Origin: Betaproteobacteria bacterium GR16-43
Lineage (GTDB): Bacteria > Pseudomonadota > Gammaproteobacteria > Burkholderiales > Usitatibacteraceae
Reading direction: 5' to 3'
Assembly (NCBI GenBank): GCA_001953215.1
Contig: CP019169.1
Span: 310,001-374,000, forward strand
DNA length: 64,000 nt
The notes beneath the pieces are model-generated. The model was given only the letters and a program-made list of their open reading frames with translations, ran no database searches and was not told the origin of the DNA. How positions within the stretch are numbered: position 1 is the stretch's first letter; every line of letters begins with the position of its first letter. The translations under genes and the position numbers were made by a program. Below, piece by piece: positions 1 to 6,593 of this stretch.

Positions 1-502
1 CCAGCTCCGCGTCCTCGAGCGAGAACTCGAGCGTCCAGCTGGTGACGAGGTCGTGATGGCGCACCTGCTCGCGATCGCCCCCGCGCACGTCGAGCACGGA
101 CTTGCGGATGCCCTCCAGCATCGGAAGGCGTGAACAATGCTCGATCACGAGGGGATCGAAGTCCGTCGCGGTGTAGTGAACGGCCGGAAACCGCGTGGCG
201 ATCGTGAACGCTTGCGGCATGTCGCCGCAGCCCAGCTCGAGCACGCGCGGATAGCGGGCGAAGTCGAACGCAGCGGCGAGCGATTCGACGGACCGGATCT
301 TCGCCTCGTGGATCGAAGACAAGTAATTCCGGTAGGCCGCGTCGGAGCCGTAGCGATCCTCGTCCCGCCACGGCGCCGTTCGCGTCGCCCGGTCCGCGCC
401 CCAGCTCGTCGTGGCGTCGGCGTAGACCTCGCGCGTGAGGCGCACGTACGGCTGCAGGAAGAAATCCGCGCGGCGGCGCCACGCGCCGAAGCCCTCGCTC
501 AT
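1..502 (-). CDS. Class I SAM-dependent methyltransferase (3' end outside window)
   Basis: Partial: the C-terminus runs off the left edge and 167 codons are visible. A Rossmann-fold SAM site is seen as RVLELGCGD around residues 79-87, followed by an acidic strand end (YTATDFDPL). The N-terminus is rich in Arg and aromatic residues. The ATG at 502 overlaps the stop of the upstream sulfotransferase (ATGA), so the two genes are translationally coupled. The substrate is unknown. Because it sits with a sulfotransferase beside a peptide-modification locus, it could act on the same product, but that is inference. The family assignment as a methyltransferase is secure; anything finer is not. Confidence 0.8.
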   Translation of the reverse strand, partial: MSEGFGAWRRRADFFLQPYVRLTREVYADATTSWGADRATRTAPWRDEDRYGSDAAYRNYLSSIHEAKIRSVESLAAAFDFARYPRVLELGCGDMPQAFTIATRFPAVHYTATDFDPLVIEHCSRLPMLEGIRKSVLDVRGGDREQVRHHDLVTSWTLEFSLEDAEL

Positions 503-1332
503 GCGCGTCCCGCGATCCGTGCGGCTTCGTACCCCAGGCGCGCAAGGCACGCCCCGTGGGTCGCTTCGAAGAGCGCCAGTTCCTCGGCCGGCATTTCCTC
601 GCGCCACGTGCTCCGGCCGCTGCGGAAGAAGGACGGATGGATCCGCTTCAAGGCCTCGAAGGTCGGCACGTCGGCCTTCGCGGGTTCGCGTTCCACGCCC
701 AGCGTGCGCATCGCGTTCCCGACGCTCGCGACCGGATCGGCGACCAGGTCCTCGAAGCGCACGACGATCGTGGGCGCATCCCGCGCGAGCCAGTTGTCGT
801 TGAAGCGGCTCCAGTTCAACTCGCGCGAGGTCACTTGTTCGCGCAGCAGGCTTCGCCACAGGCGATGGCGAAAGCCGAGCGGGCGCGACAGGCTCGCGAC
901 GATCGCCTGCCCGAACGCGGTGGCCTTTCCCGCGAGAGAGCTCCGCAGGCCCGCGCGCCGGAAGGTGCGAATCACGTCCAGCAGGTACCAGGCGAGCGAG
1001 ATCGCCACGTCGCGTCCGTCGCGCACGAGCAGCACCGCGCGGCCGAACCGCGGGGCCTCCCAGGCATGCGAAGCGATGCAGTAGAGCGCGGGCTCGGAGT
1101 CCAGGTCCGCGAGCAACCGCCACGCGCGCGGCTCGTCGCCGGAGCGCAGCGCCTCGGCGATCGCCGGCGGCAACGCCTCGACGCCGGTGATGCGTTGCCC
1201 CGTGTCGAGCTGCAGGTCGTCGCCGGAGAGGAACAGCGGGCCATCGTAGGTCGGCACGCCGTAGAGCCTGTGCAACAGGATGCGGAAGAACGTGTTGCCG
1301 GAACGCGGGAACGACGCGACCCAGACGATCAT
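499..1332 (-). CDS. Sulfotransferase family protein (PAPS-dependent)
   Basis: 277 residues. The N-terminal strand plus phosphosulfate-binding loop of PAPS sulfotransferases is clear (VASFPRSGNTFF, residues 5-16). A second typical stretch is VLLVRDGRDVAISLAWY, carrying the Arg/Ser that contact the 3'-phosphate, and a late WREEMPAEE segment follows. I chose the ATG at 1332 because the loop normally lies within about 10 residues of the start; a longer open frame upstream is low-complexity Arg/Pro. It overlaps the methyltransferase start by 4 bases and is divergent from the 2OG oxygenase at 1401. The acceptor is unknown. Confidence 0.85.
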   Translation of the reverse strand: MIVWVASFPRSGNTFFRILLHRLYGVPTYDGPLFLSGDDLQLDTGQRITGVEALPPAIAEALRSGDEPRAWRLLADLDSEPALYCIASHAWEAPRFGRAVLLVRDGRDVAISLAWYLLDVIRTFRRAGLRSSLAGKATAFGQAIVASLSRPLGFRHRLWRSLLREQVTSRELNWSRFNDNWLARDAPTIVVRFEDLVADPVASVGNAMRTLGVEREPAKADVPTFEALKRIHPSFFRSGRSTWREEMPAEELALFEATHGACLARLGYEAARIAGRA

Positions 1333-1400
1333 GGTGTTGTCCTCTGGCCTAGAATGTCCGGTCTCCCGAATGTGCCGACGCAGTCGGCGAAATCTACAGC

Positions 1401-2117
1401 ATGGTCGAAGCAACCGGCGGCCTGGTGGTCGTGGACGCACGCCGCGGTCCCGGCGCGATCACCACCGATATTCCCACGCGGGAGCTCGCGGGCCTGGTCG
1501 GCGAGGGCCGCATCGTCGTCGTGAAGGGCGCGTTCGAACCGGCTGGGCTGCGGCGCATGCGTTCGGCGATCCTCGCGTGGAATGCGCCCTCGCGCGAGAA
1601 CGACACGTCCGCCGCGGGAAGCACGCGCCAGCGCAGCGAGGATCCGCCCGGCACGCCCATCCGGCACGTCTTCGAGAGTTTCCTCTTCGACGTGAACGAT
1701 GCCGCCGACCCGATCGGCCCCACCGTGCGCCCCGCGTTCGACCGCCTCGCGGAATTCTGGCGCGCGCTCACCGGCCACGCGTTCGGCTTCGCCCCCGACG
1801 CCGAAGGGCGGGCGCTGCGCCCGAGGGCGCTCTACTACCCGGCGGGCGGTGGCTACTTCGACTGGCACGAACACCCGCTCGAGCCGCATCGCATCGGCGC
1901 GATCCTCGGCGTGTCCGAACTGGGCGTGGATTTCGGCACGGGCGCCACCGAGTTCAAGGCGCCGAACGGCCTCGTGAGCACCGAGGGAGCCCACGACCTG
2001 GGCGACGTGTGCCTCTTCCGCTACGACCTCGCGCACCGGGTGACGGCCGTGGACGCGAACGCGCCGCGGCGCTGGGACGGGCCGGGGCGCTGGACCTTCA
2101 TCATCCCGCTGCAGTGA
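1401..2117 (+). CDS. 2-oxoglutarate/Fe(II)-dependent oxygenase-like protein
   Basis: 238 residues. The C-terminal half carries a cupin-type iron site: a proximal YYPAGGGYFDWHEHP segment (His-x-Glu type rather than the commoner His-x-Asp), a distal His in DLAHRVTAVD, and an Arg in GRWTFIIPL that would hold 2-oxoglutarate. The gene is divergent from the sulfotransferase and convergent with the flavoprotein at 2134. Known members of this fold hydroxylate or desaturate peptides and small molecules. A role in modifying the peptide encoded at 3126 is possible but only inferred from proximity. Confidence 0.65.
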   Translation: MVEATGGLVVVDARRGPGAITTDIPTRELAGLVGEGRIVVVKGAFEPAGLRRMRSAILAWNAPSRENDTSAAGSTRQRSEDPPGTPIRHVFESFLFDVNDAADPIGPTVRPAFDRLAEFWRALTGHAFGFAPDAEGRALRPRALYYPAGGGYFDWHEHPLEPHRIGAILGVSELGVDFGTGATEFKAPNGLVSTEGAHDLGDVCLFRYDLAHRVTAVDANAPRRWDGPGRWTFIIPLQ

Positions 2118-2133
2118 ACCGGCGAAGCCCCGA

Positions 2134-2730
2134 TCAAGTCCCGGCGCGCTGCGCCTTGGCCGGAAGGCTCCCCGACAGGACCGCGGACATGCACATCTGC
2201 AGTGCGGGGTAGGGAAACGGGCCGATGCGCTCGTCGATGTCTTCTGCAGACGACACTTCGACGGCATCCGGCGGGTCGACCACGAGGTAGCCGTCGGCGC
2301 GCAGGGTCTTCAGGTTGCGCTGGGTCGCCGGGTGCGCGATCAGGCTGCGGTTGCCGACCGGGACGATGATCGTCGGCGATTCGCTCGCCATCAGCAGCGC
2401 GGGGATGAGTTCGTCGGCGATCCCGTTCGCGAGCTTGCCCAGCAGGTTCACGGTCGCGGGGAAGACGAGCGTGATGTCGACGCCTTTCGACAGTTCGATA
2501 TGCGGGACGTAGACGCCCCCGGCGCGATCGGACATCTCGACGAAGACCGGATTCCGCGACGCGATCTCCACCGCGTCACGCGCCACCAGCGACGCCGCCG
2601 CGTGCGACAGGACGACCTGCACTTCGTCGGCCACGTGCCGCCGCAAGGAAAGGATGAAACCGGGGACCGTGTGCGCCTGGTAACCGCCGCAGACGCATAG
2701 CAAAAGCTTTCTTGCCCGTTTCGAGGTCAT
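2134..2730 (-). CDS. HFCD-family flavoprotein (LanD/EpiD-like cysteine decarboxylase)
   Basis: 198 residues. It matches the homo-oligomeric flavin-containing cysteine decarboxylase family (EpiD, MrsD, phosphopantothenoylcysteine decarboxylase). An N-terminal flavin-binding strand LLLCVCGGYQAH is followed by PHIELSK with the catalytic-type His77, and by PATVNLLGKLANGIADEL (91-108), equivalent to the PASANT motif and following helix of EpiD. A later PVGNRSLIAHP segment falls where LanD enzymes carry the substrate clamp. It is too short for the bifunctional Dfp/CoaBC and lacks the synthetase half. It is divergent from the PqqD-like gene. The best candidate substrate is the C-terminal Cys of the peptide at 3126-3293 (inference). 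Confidence 0.85.
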   Translation of the reverse strand: MTSKRARKLLLCVCGGYQAHTVPGFILSLRRHVADEVQVVLSHAAASLVARDAVEIASRNPVFVEMSDRAGGVYVPHIELSKGVDITLVFPATVNLLGKLANGIADELIPALLMASESPTIIVPVGNRSLIAHPATQRNLKTLRADGYLVVDPPDAVEVSSAEDIDERIGPFPYPALQMCMSAVLSGSLPAKAQRAGT

Positions 2731-2804
2731 GTGAGTTTCCGCACGTTACGCCTGCCGGATTCTCCCTTGATCTCGCGACCAAGGCTAGACAGAATGGAGC
2801 CCAA

Positions 2805-3071
2805 ATGCGTTACCAGCAGAATGCCGCGGCCGAAGCCGCTCCACTCGACCGGGGCCTCATGGTCCTGGAGCCCGAGTCACGCCGGTTCTGCGCGCTCAAC
2901 CCGACGTCCACGCTCCTCTGGTCGCGCCTGGCCCAGCCCGCCACCGCCGAGCAGCTGGCCGAATTCATGGTGGGTCACTTCCAGGGCGTCAGCCAGGCCG
3001 ACGCGCTGAAGGACGTTCGTGCGATCATTGATGAAATGGCGGCCGCGGGTATCGTGGTGCCGGTCGCCTGA
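2805..3071 (+). CDS. PqqD-family RiPP recognition element protein
   Basis: 88 residues, the usual size of a stand-alone PqqD. The order is typical: an N-terminal beta region (GLMVLEPESRRFCALN), the helix TSTLLWSRL, a second helix QLAEFMVGHF, and a C-terminal helix DVRAIIDEMAAAGIV. These small winged-helix proteins bind RiPP leader peptides and hand them to modifying enzymes. I chose the ATG at 2805 because a GGAG lies 6 bases upstream and the conserved fold begins about 15 residues later; a longer frame from 2712 adds non-conserved sequence. The precursor peptide follows 54 bases downstream on the same strand. Confidence 0.85.
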   Translation: MRYQQNAAAEAAPLDRGLMVLEPESRRFCALNPTSTLLWSRLAQPATAEQLAEFMVGHFQGVSQADALKDVRAIIDEMAAAGIVVPVA

Positions 3072-3125
3072 AGGTGTAGTCGCCGTAGTAGATTCACTGC
3101 AGGGAATCACGAAAGGGGTGCGCAA

Positions 3126-3293
3126 ATGAACGATGTTCTTGTTCCAAGGGCCGTGGTCGAGGCCGTGGGCGCACAGAAGCCGGTCTACGAGCGTCCTTCG
3201 CTCCGGATGATGAATCAGGACGAAGTGCTCGAGGCTTTCCAGATGACGGCCACGGAGATCAGTGCGGCCGGTTGCTGGTGGAATACGTGCTGA
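3126..3293 (+). CDS. Candidate RiPP precursor peptide (55 aa, C-terminal CWWNTC)
   Basis: A short 55-codon frame from ATG 3126 to TGA 3291-3293. AAAGGGG lies about 7 bases upstream as a ribosome-binding site. The leader part contains YERPSL (residues 21-26), matching the YxxPxL motif that PqqD-like recognition domains bind in lasso-peptide leaders, followed by an acidic helix NQDEVLEAFQM. The C-terminus is AAGCWWNTC with Cys50, Trp51, Trp52 and Cys55 as the last residue. A terminal cysteine is what LanD-type flavoproteins decarboxylate. No lanthionine dehydratase or lasso cyclase is nearby, so known classes do not fit. The coding assignment is good; the product structure is unknown. Confidence 0.75.
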   Translation: MNDVLVPRAVVEAVGAQKPVYERPSLRMMNQDEVLEAFQMTATEISAAGCWWNTC

Positions 3294-3317
3294 CCCAGGA
3301 CGTGAAGTCGCGGTAGG

Positions 3318-3341
3318 CGCGGGGTCCTCCGGGACCCCGCG
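3318..3341 (+). terminator. Intra-operon hairpin with UNCG-type loop after the precursor gene
   Basis: A perfect 10-bp stem (CGCGGGGTCC with GGACCCCGCG) closes a TCCG tetraloop, the very stable C(UNCG)G type in RNA. It begins 25 bases after the precursor stop and ends 33 bases before the next gene. No clear U-tract follows (TCATCTCTAC), so it is more likely an attenuator or 3'-end stabiliser that lets the short precursor message outnumber the enzyme messages than a full terminator. Confidence 0.6.
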
Positions 3342-3373
3342 TCATCTCTACCCCCGATTCGAGCCGACCCGAC

Positions 3374-4189
3374 ATGGCAGCCCCCGATCCAGCCGACACC
3401 ACCGTCATCCGCGGCGTCACCGTGCGCAAGGGCCCGGCGCGCGAAGCCTGCTTCACGGTCGTCGAGGAAAACAGCCAGCTCTCGTTCAACGCCGACCCGG
3501 CCTATGCCAAGGGCAAGGACATGTCGGAGCGCATGCGCAGGAACCGCGTGCACACGCACATGCACAACGAGATGCAGAGCATCGAGATCGCCGCCCAGTG
3601 CATCGCCGATTTCCCCGACGCCACCTGGGAGCTGCGCCTGGAGCTCGCGCGCCAGTGCTGGGACGAAAGCCGCCACGCCCGCATGCTGCTGAACCGCCTG
3701 CGCGAGATGGGCGGCGACAAGGGTGAATTCCCGGTGATGCATTTCGAGTGGAACATCACCTGCATGGTCGATTCGCTGGCCGCGCGCCTCGCGATCCAGA
3801 ACCGCACGTTCGAGGGCGGCGAGATGGACGTGCTCAAGGTCCACGCCGACCTCTGGCGCGACGAAGGCGACCAGGTCACCGCCGAGCTGCTCGAAGGGAT
3901 CCTGTCCGACGAAGTGCAGCACGTGCGCTTCGCAAACCGCTGGCTGAAGCGCCTCGCCAAGGACGACCCGAGGACTCTGCTGCATGTGGCACAGGGCATC
4001 GCCTTCATGAAGCGGGTCACGGCGGCCTACGCGCCGCTGGAGGGCCAGGTGAACGCCTCCGGCGCGGAGATCTCCGAGACCTCGCATCCCAGCCCCACCA
4101 ACGTCGACGACCGCCGCCTCGCGGAGTTCTCCGAGAAGGAGATCGCCGACCTCCTGCGCCGCGACGGTTTCGGCGCACTCGTTTCCTAG
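3374..4189 (+). CDS. DUF455-type ferritin-like protein, copy 1
   Basis: 271 residues, helical, with diiron-type ligands: NEMQSIE (66-71), a WDESRHARM motif (E98xxH101) and SDEVQHVRFANRW (E180xxH183). The two ExxH motifs are those expected of a four-helix ferritin-like metal site. It is the first enzyme gene after the precursor peptide and hairpin, and is paralogous to the product of 4691-5482; both share CxDExRH, ARLAIQNR.FE and HVRFAN. Members of the DUF455 family are poorly characterised. In this setting an oxidase acting on the peptide is plausible (inference). No signal peptide or membrane segment. Confidence 0.75.
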   Translation: MAAPDPADTTVIRGVTVRKGPAREACFTVVEENSQLSFNADPAYAKGKDMSERMRRNRVHTHMHNEMQSIEIAAQCIADFPDATWELRLELARQCWDESRHARMLLNRLREMGGDKGEFPVMHFEWNITCMVDSLAARLAIQNRTFEGGEMDVLKVHADLWRDEGDQVTAELLEGILSDEVQHVRFANRWLKRLAKDDPRTLLHVAQGIAFMKRVTAAYAPLEGQVNASGAEISETSHPSPTNVDDRRLAEFSEKEIADLLRRDGFGALVS

Positions 4190-4209
4190 CGGTTTCCCGG
4201 AGCAGCCAA

Positions 4210-4749
4210 ATGGGTTTGAGCGTCAAGGACAGGGGCGAAGCCGTTGCCACGCTTCGCCACGTGCACGTCGAGTTGATGGAGATGCTCGCGCAATGGACGC
4301 CCAGCGCGCCCGAGATGGAAGTGAAGCTGCTCTTCGGCGAGCACATCTGGAACGTGGCCCAGCACGCCGATGCGCTCGGAAAGCGGGCCCACGAGCTGCG
4401 CCTGCCGCCGCAGCACAGCCTGCCGCCGGTGGAGCCGTACGCGAAGCTGCTGGCGCAGGTCCGCGCCGAGCGCGACACGGCCCGGCGCCTCGCCGCGTTC
4501 TACGACGCGCTGCTGCCCGGCCTCGCGAAGCGTTACCGCGACTACCTCGCGCGCACCGATGCGCTGATGGATGCGCCCACCGTGCGCATCCTCGAGCAAA
4601 TGCTCGACATCGAGTCGCGCATGGTGGCCCAAAGCAAGACCCTGCGCTCCGAGATCCCCGCGCTCGCGAAGGCCGAACGCGCCTGGGTCGATGCACTCGT
4701 CGAGCAGGAGCGCCGGGTCGGGAACCTGGTCGCCACCGCCGGGAGCTGA
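4210..4749 (+). CDS. Small helical ferritin-like protein of the RiPP locus
   Basis: 179 residues, almost entirely helical. A GEHIWNVAQHADALGKRAHEL segment around residues 37-57 holds regularly spaced Glu/His that could be half of a ferritin-like metal site, and DIESRMVAQS supplies another Glu late in the protein. I cannot match it to a named family with confidence. GGAG sits 8 bases before the ATG. The gene lies between the two DUF455 paralogs and overlaps the next reading frame, so it is probably a partner subunit or a third oxidase. Confidence 0.65.
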   Translation: MGLSVKDRGEAVATLRHVHVELMEMLAQWTPSAPEMEVKLLFGEHIWNVAQHADALGKRAHELRLPPQHSLPPVEPYAKLLAQVRAERDTARRLAAFYDALLPGLAKRYRDYLARTDALMDAPTVRILEQMLDIESRMVAQSKTLRSEIPALAKAERAWVDALVEQERRVGNLVATAGS

Positions 4750-5482
4750 AGTCCTGGCCCCGCTCGATCCGAGCCTGTTCGCCCCCGGTCCCGAACGCGA
4801 CGCGCGCTTCGACGTGAAGGAGCGCTGGGTCGACTGCGCCAACTTTCCCGACGGCCATCCGAAGCAGGTCGTCGAGTTCCTGCACCGCCAGATGAACGAG
4901 GAGATCGACAGCCTCGAGAGCTCGGCGCGCAACCTCTGCGACTTTCCGGCGGCCGACTGGGAAGTGCGCATGTGCCTCGCGCGCCAGTGCTACGACGAAG
5001 CGCGGCATTCGCAGATGTTCCGCAACCTCTTCGAGAAGCGTGGCGGCACCGTCGGCGAGTATCCGGTGCTGAACTTCCAGTACCGCATCATCACGCGCTT
5101 CGCGAACCTCGCCGCGCGCCTCGCGATCCAGAACCGCAGCTTCGAGGCCGGCGGGCTGGACGCCATCACGGCGGGGATCCAGCAGACGCGCGCCGACGGC
5201 GACGAGGAACTCTGCGCGCTCTACGAGGCGCAGATCGCCGACGAAATCTCGCACGTGCGCTTCGCCAACGAATGGATCCGCAAGCTGAGCCAGGCCGATC
5301 CGCGCAACCTGCTGGCCATCGGGCAGGCGATGAAGGCCGCGTCGCTCGCGTTCGCGCAGGTGATGGGGCGCGAAGGCACCGAGGGCGTGAGCTATCCCGC
5401 GGACCGCGAGGGCCGCCTCGAGGCCGGTTTCACGCCCGAAGAGGTCGCATTCACTGCGAGCCTCATGGCGGAGAAGCGCTGA
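4691..5482 (+). CDS. DUF455-type ferritin-like protein, copy 2
   Basis: Paralog of the product of 3374-4189. It contains HRQMNEEIDSLESSA, CYDEARHSQMF (ExxH) and ADEISHVRFANEW (ExxH), plus ARLAIQNRSFEAGG, so a ferritin-like diiron site is likely. The start is uncertain. ATG 4691 overlaps the preceding gene by 59 bases. A GGGAG at 4741 is well placed for a CTG at 4754, and a GTG occurs at 4814. The homologous region begins near residue 40 of the longest version, so all three starts keep the fold. It is in the same operon as the precursor peptide. Confidence 0.75.
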   Translation: MHSSSRSAGSGTWSPPPGAEVLAPLDPSLFAPGPERDARFDVKERWVDCANFPDGHPKQVVEFLHRQMNEEIDSLESSARNLCDFPAADWEVRMCLARQCYDEARHSQMFRNLFEKRGGTVGEYPVLNFQYRIITRFANLAARLAIQNRSFEAGGLDAITAGIQQTRADGDEELCALYEAQIADEISHVRFANEWIRKLSQADPRNLLAIGQAMKAASLAFAQVMGREGTEGVSYPADREGRLEAGFTPEEVAFTASLMAEKR

Positions 5483-5489
5483 GGCCGCG

Positions 5490-6050
5490 ATGGCCGAGCC
5501 GCCCGAAACCGATCGCGAGAAGCAGCAGCGCGCCATCGGCGCCCTGATCTGGAAGGACCCCGAACGCATCCTGGATCACGCGGCGAAGCTGCGCGGCACC
5601 GGGGCCCTCCTCGAATGCCGCCTGCGGGGCGGGAGCATGGGCGCGGCCATTCCCGCCGGATCGCGCTTGCGCATCGCGGTCGGGAGCACCGAACCGGTCC
5701 GCGTCGGCGACGTGGTGGCCTTCGTGCGCGACGACGGCATCTGCGTCCACCGCGTGGCCCATCGCTCGGGCGAGCTTCTCGTGACGCAAGGCGACGCGTG
5801 CGCCTATCCCGATCCACCGGTCGACGCGTCGCGCGTCGTGGGGCCGGTGCGCGAATACCTCGCGGGTGGCGAATGGAAACCGGTTGTGGCGCCGCGCGCG
5901 GAGGACCGCGCGCGGAGTGCCTCGGGCCGCGGGCTGCTGCGGCTCGTGACGGGATTGATGAAGATCGACGTGCGCATCGCACGCCTCGCGGCGCGGGCGC
6001 TGCGGCTTCGCGGGGAAGGCCCGGCGATCGCCGAAGGCAATGAAAAGTGA
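5490..6050 (+). CDS. S24/S26-family serine protease (signal-peptidase-like), candidate leader peptidase
   Basis: 186 residues. It carries the signal-peptidase/LexA-type fold motifs: RLRGGSMGAAIPAGSRL with Ser49, GDVVAFVRDDGICVHRV with His87, then VTQGDACAYPDPPVD. This matches the Ser-His style seen in archaeal/ER signal peptidases and in small soluble S26 proteins that accompany PqqD genes. There is no strong N-terminal membrane segment, so it is probably cytoplasmic. It is last in the RiPP operon, 7 bases after the ferritin-like gene, and is the best candidate to remove the leader. Its stop codon meets the 3' end of rnpB on the other strand. Confidence 0.75.
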   Translation: MAEPPETDREKQQRAIGALIWKDPERILDHAAKLRGTGALLECRLRGGSMGAAIPAGSRLRIAVGSTEPVRVGDVVAFVRDDGICVHRVAHRSGELLVTQGDACAYPDPPVDASRVVGPVREYLAGGEWKPVVAPRAEDRARSASGRGLLRLVTGLMKIDVRIARLAARALRLRGEGPAIAEGNEK

Positions 6051-6385
6051 AGCAGGCCGGTAAGCGGGATTCTGTTACGGCCCTTGCGGGCTATGACGGT
6101 CATTCCTCTAAGGCCGTGCGTTGCCGCACGGCTCAAGCCACCTACCCGCAGACTCAGTGGGCCACGTCGACGTCTGCCTATTTGGTGTTGCACCGCGTAG
6201 AGATTGCCCGTTTCACCCTTTTGGGCTCGTAGCGGCAAGCCGCTGCGAGTCCCAAAAGACTCGTCTCTGTTGCTCTGATCCTCGCCTCACGGCGGACGGG
6301 AGTTACCCGCTACGCTGCCCGATGGTGTCCCGACTTTCCTCTGCGTGTCCCCGAAGGGTCGCGCAGCGACCGCCTGGCCTGCTTC
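6049..6385 (-). ncRNA. rnpB: RNase P RNA, bacterial type A
   Basis: The catalytic RNA of RNase P, which trims tRNA 5' leaders. Read on the minus strand it begins GAAGCAGGCCAGGCGGTCGC and ends in CCCGCTTACCGGCCTGCTTC, so the two ends pair as helix P1. Conserved elements in order: GAGGAAAGTC (P4 strand), AGAGCAACAGAGA, GGGTGAAACGG, ACACCAAATAGG, and the late GAGGAATGACCGTC / ACAGAATCCCGC. About 337 nt, normal for type A. A TAAGAT at 6399-6394 (minus strand), 8 bases before the 5' end, could be the -10 box. The ends are approximate to a few bases. Confidence 0.95.
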
Positions 6386-6435
6386 ACATCGCCATCTTAC
6401 CCGCGATGCTGGAAAAACCAGGGCGAAAGGCGCTC

Positions 6436-6563
6436 TCCGCAGATAAACACAGATAAACGCAGATGAATCCCTCCAGCAAAGACAAGGTTCTGGGTTAAAC
6501 CCCAAAGCTCTTTCTGTTTGCTTGAGGGGTCATCGGCGTTTATCCGCGTTTATCTGCGGAGGA
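6436..6563. repeat. Paired inverted repeat, CAGATAAACGCAGAT family (copy 1)
   Basis: The left arm (6436-6467) has the form TCCGCAGATAAACACAGATA followed by AACGCAGATGAA. The right arm (6533-6563) is its approximate reverse complement, GCGTTTATCCGCGTTTATCT then GCGGAGGA. A 65-base spacer separates them. The right arm ends 30 bases beyond the stop codon of the DUF3025 gene, and the unit fills most of the 208-base gap to rnpB. The same arrangement recurs at 13471-13568 and 15904-16006. Confidence 0.8.
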
Positions 6564-6593
6564 AGCCCTTCGCCTTTGACTTTCGCCTTTGAC

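Noticed and set aside
499-1440. Longer sulfotransferase starting at 1440
   Set aside because: The extra 36 residues are Arg/Pro-rich and would push the PAPS loop far from the N-terminus; the ATG at 1332 fits the family.
2767-2795. TTGATC-17-CAGAAT as promoter of the PqqD-like gene
   Set aside because: Only 4/6 matches to each box, and the predicted start would remove the GGAG ribosome site of the gene.
3126-6050. Lasso peptide or lanthipeptide cluster
   Set aside because: The YxxPxL motif and LanD-like protein suggest these classes, but no asparagine-synthetase-like cyclase, transglutaminase-like B2 protease, LanB/LanC/LanM or YcaO gene is present.
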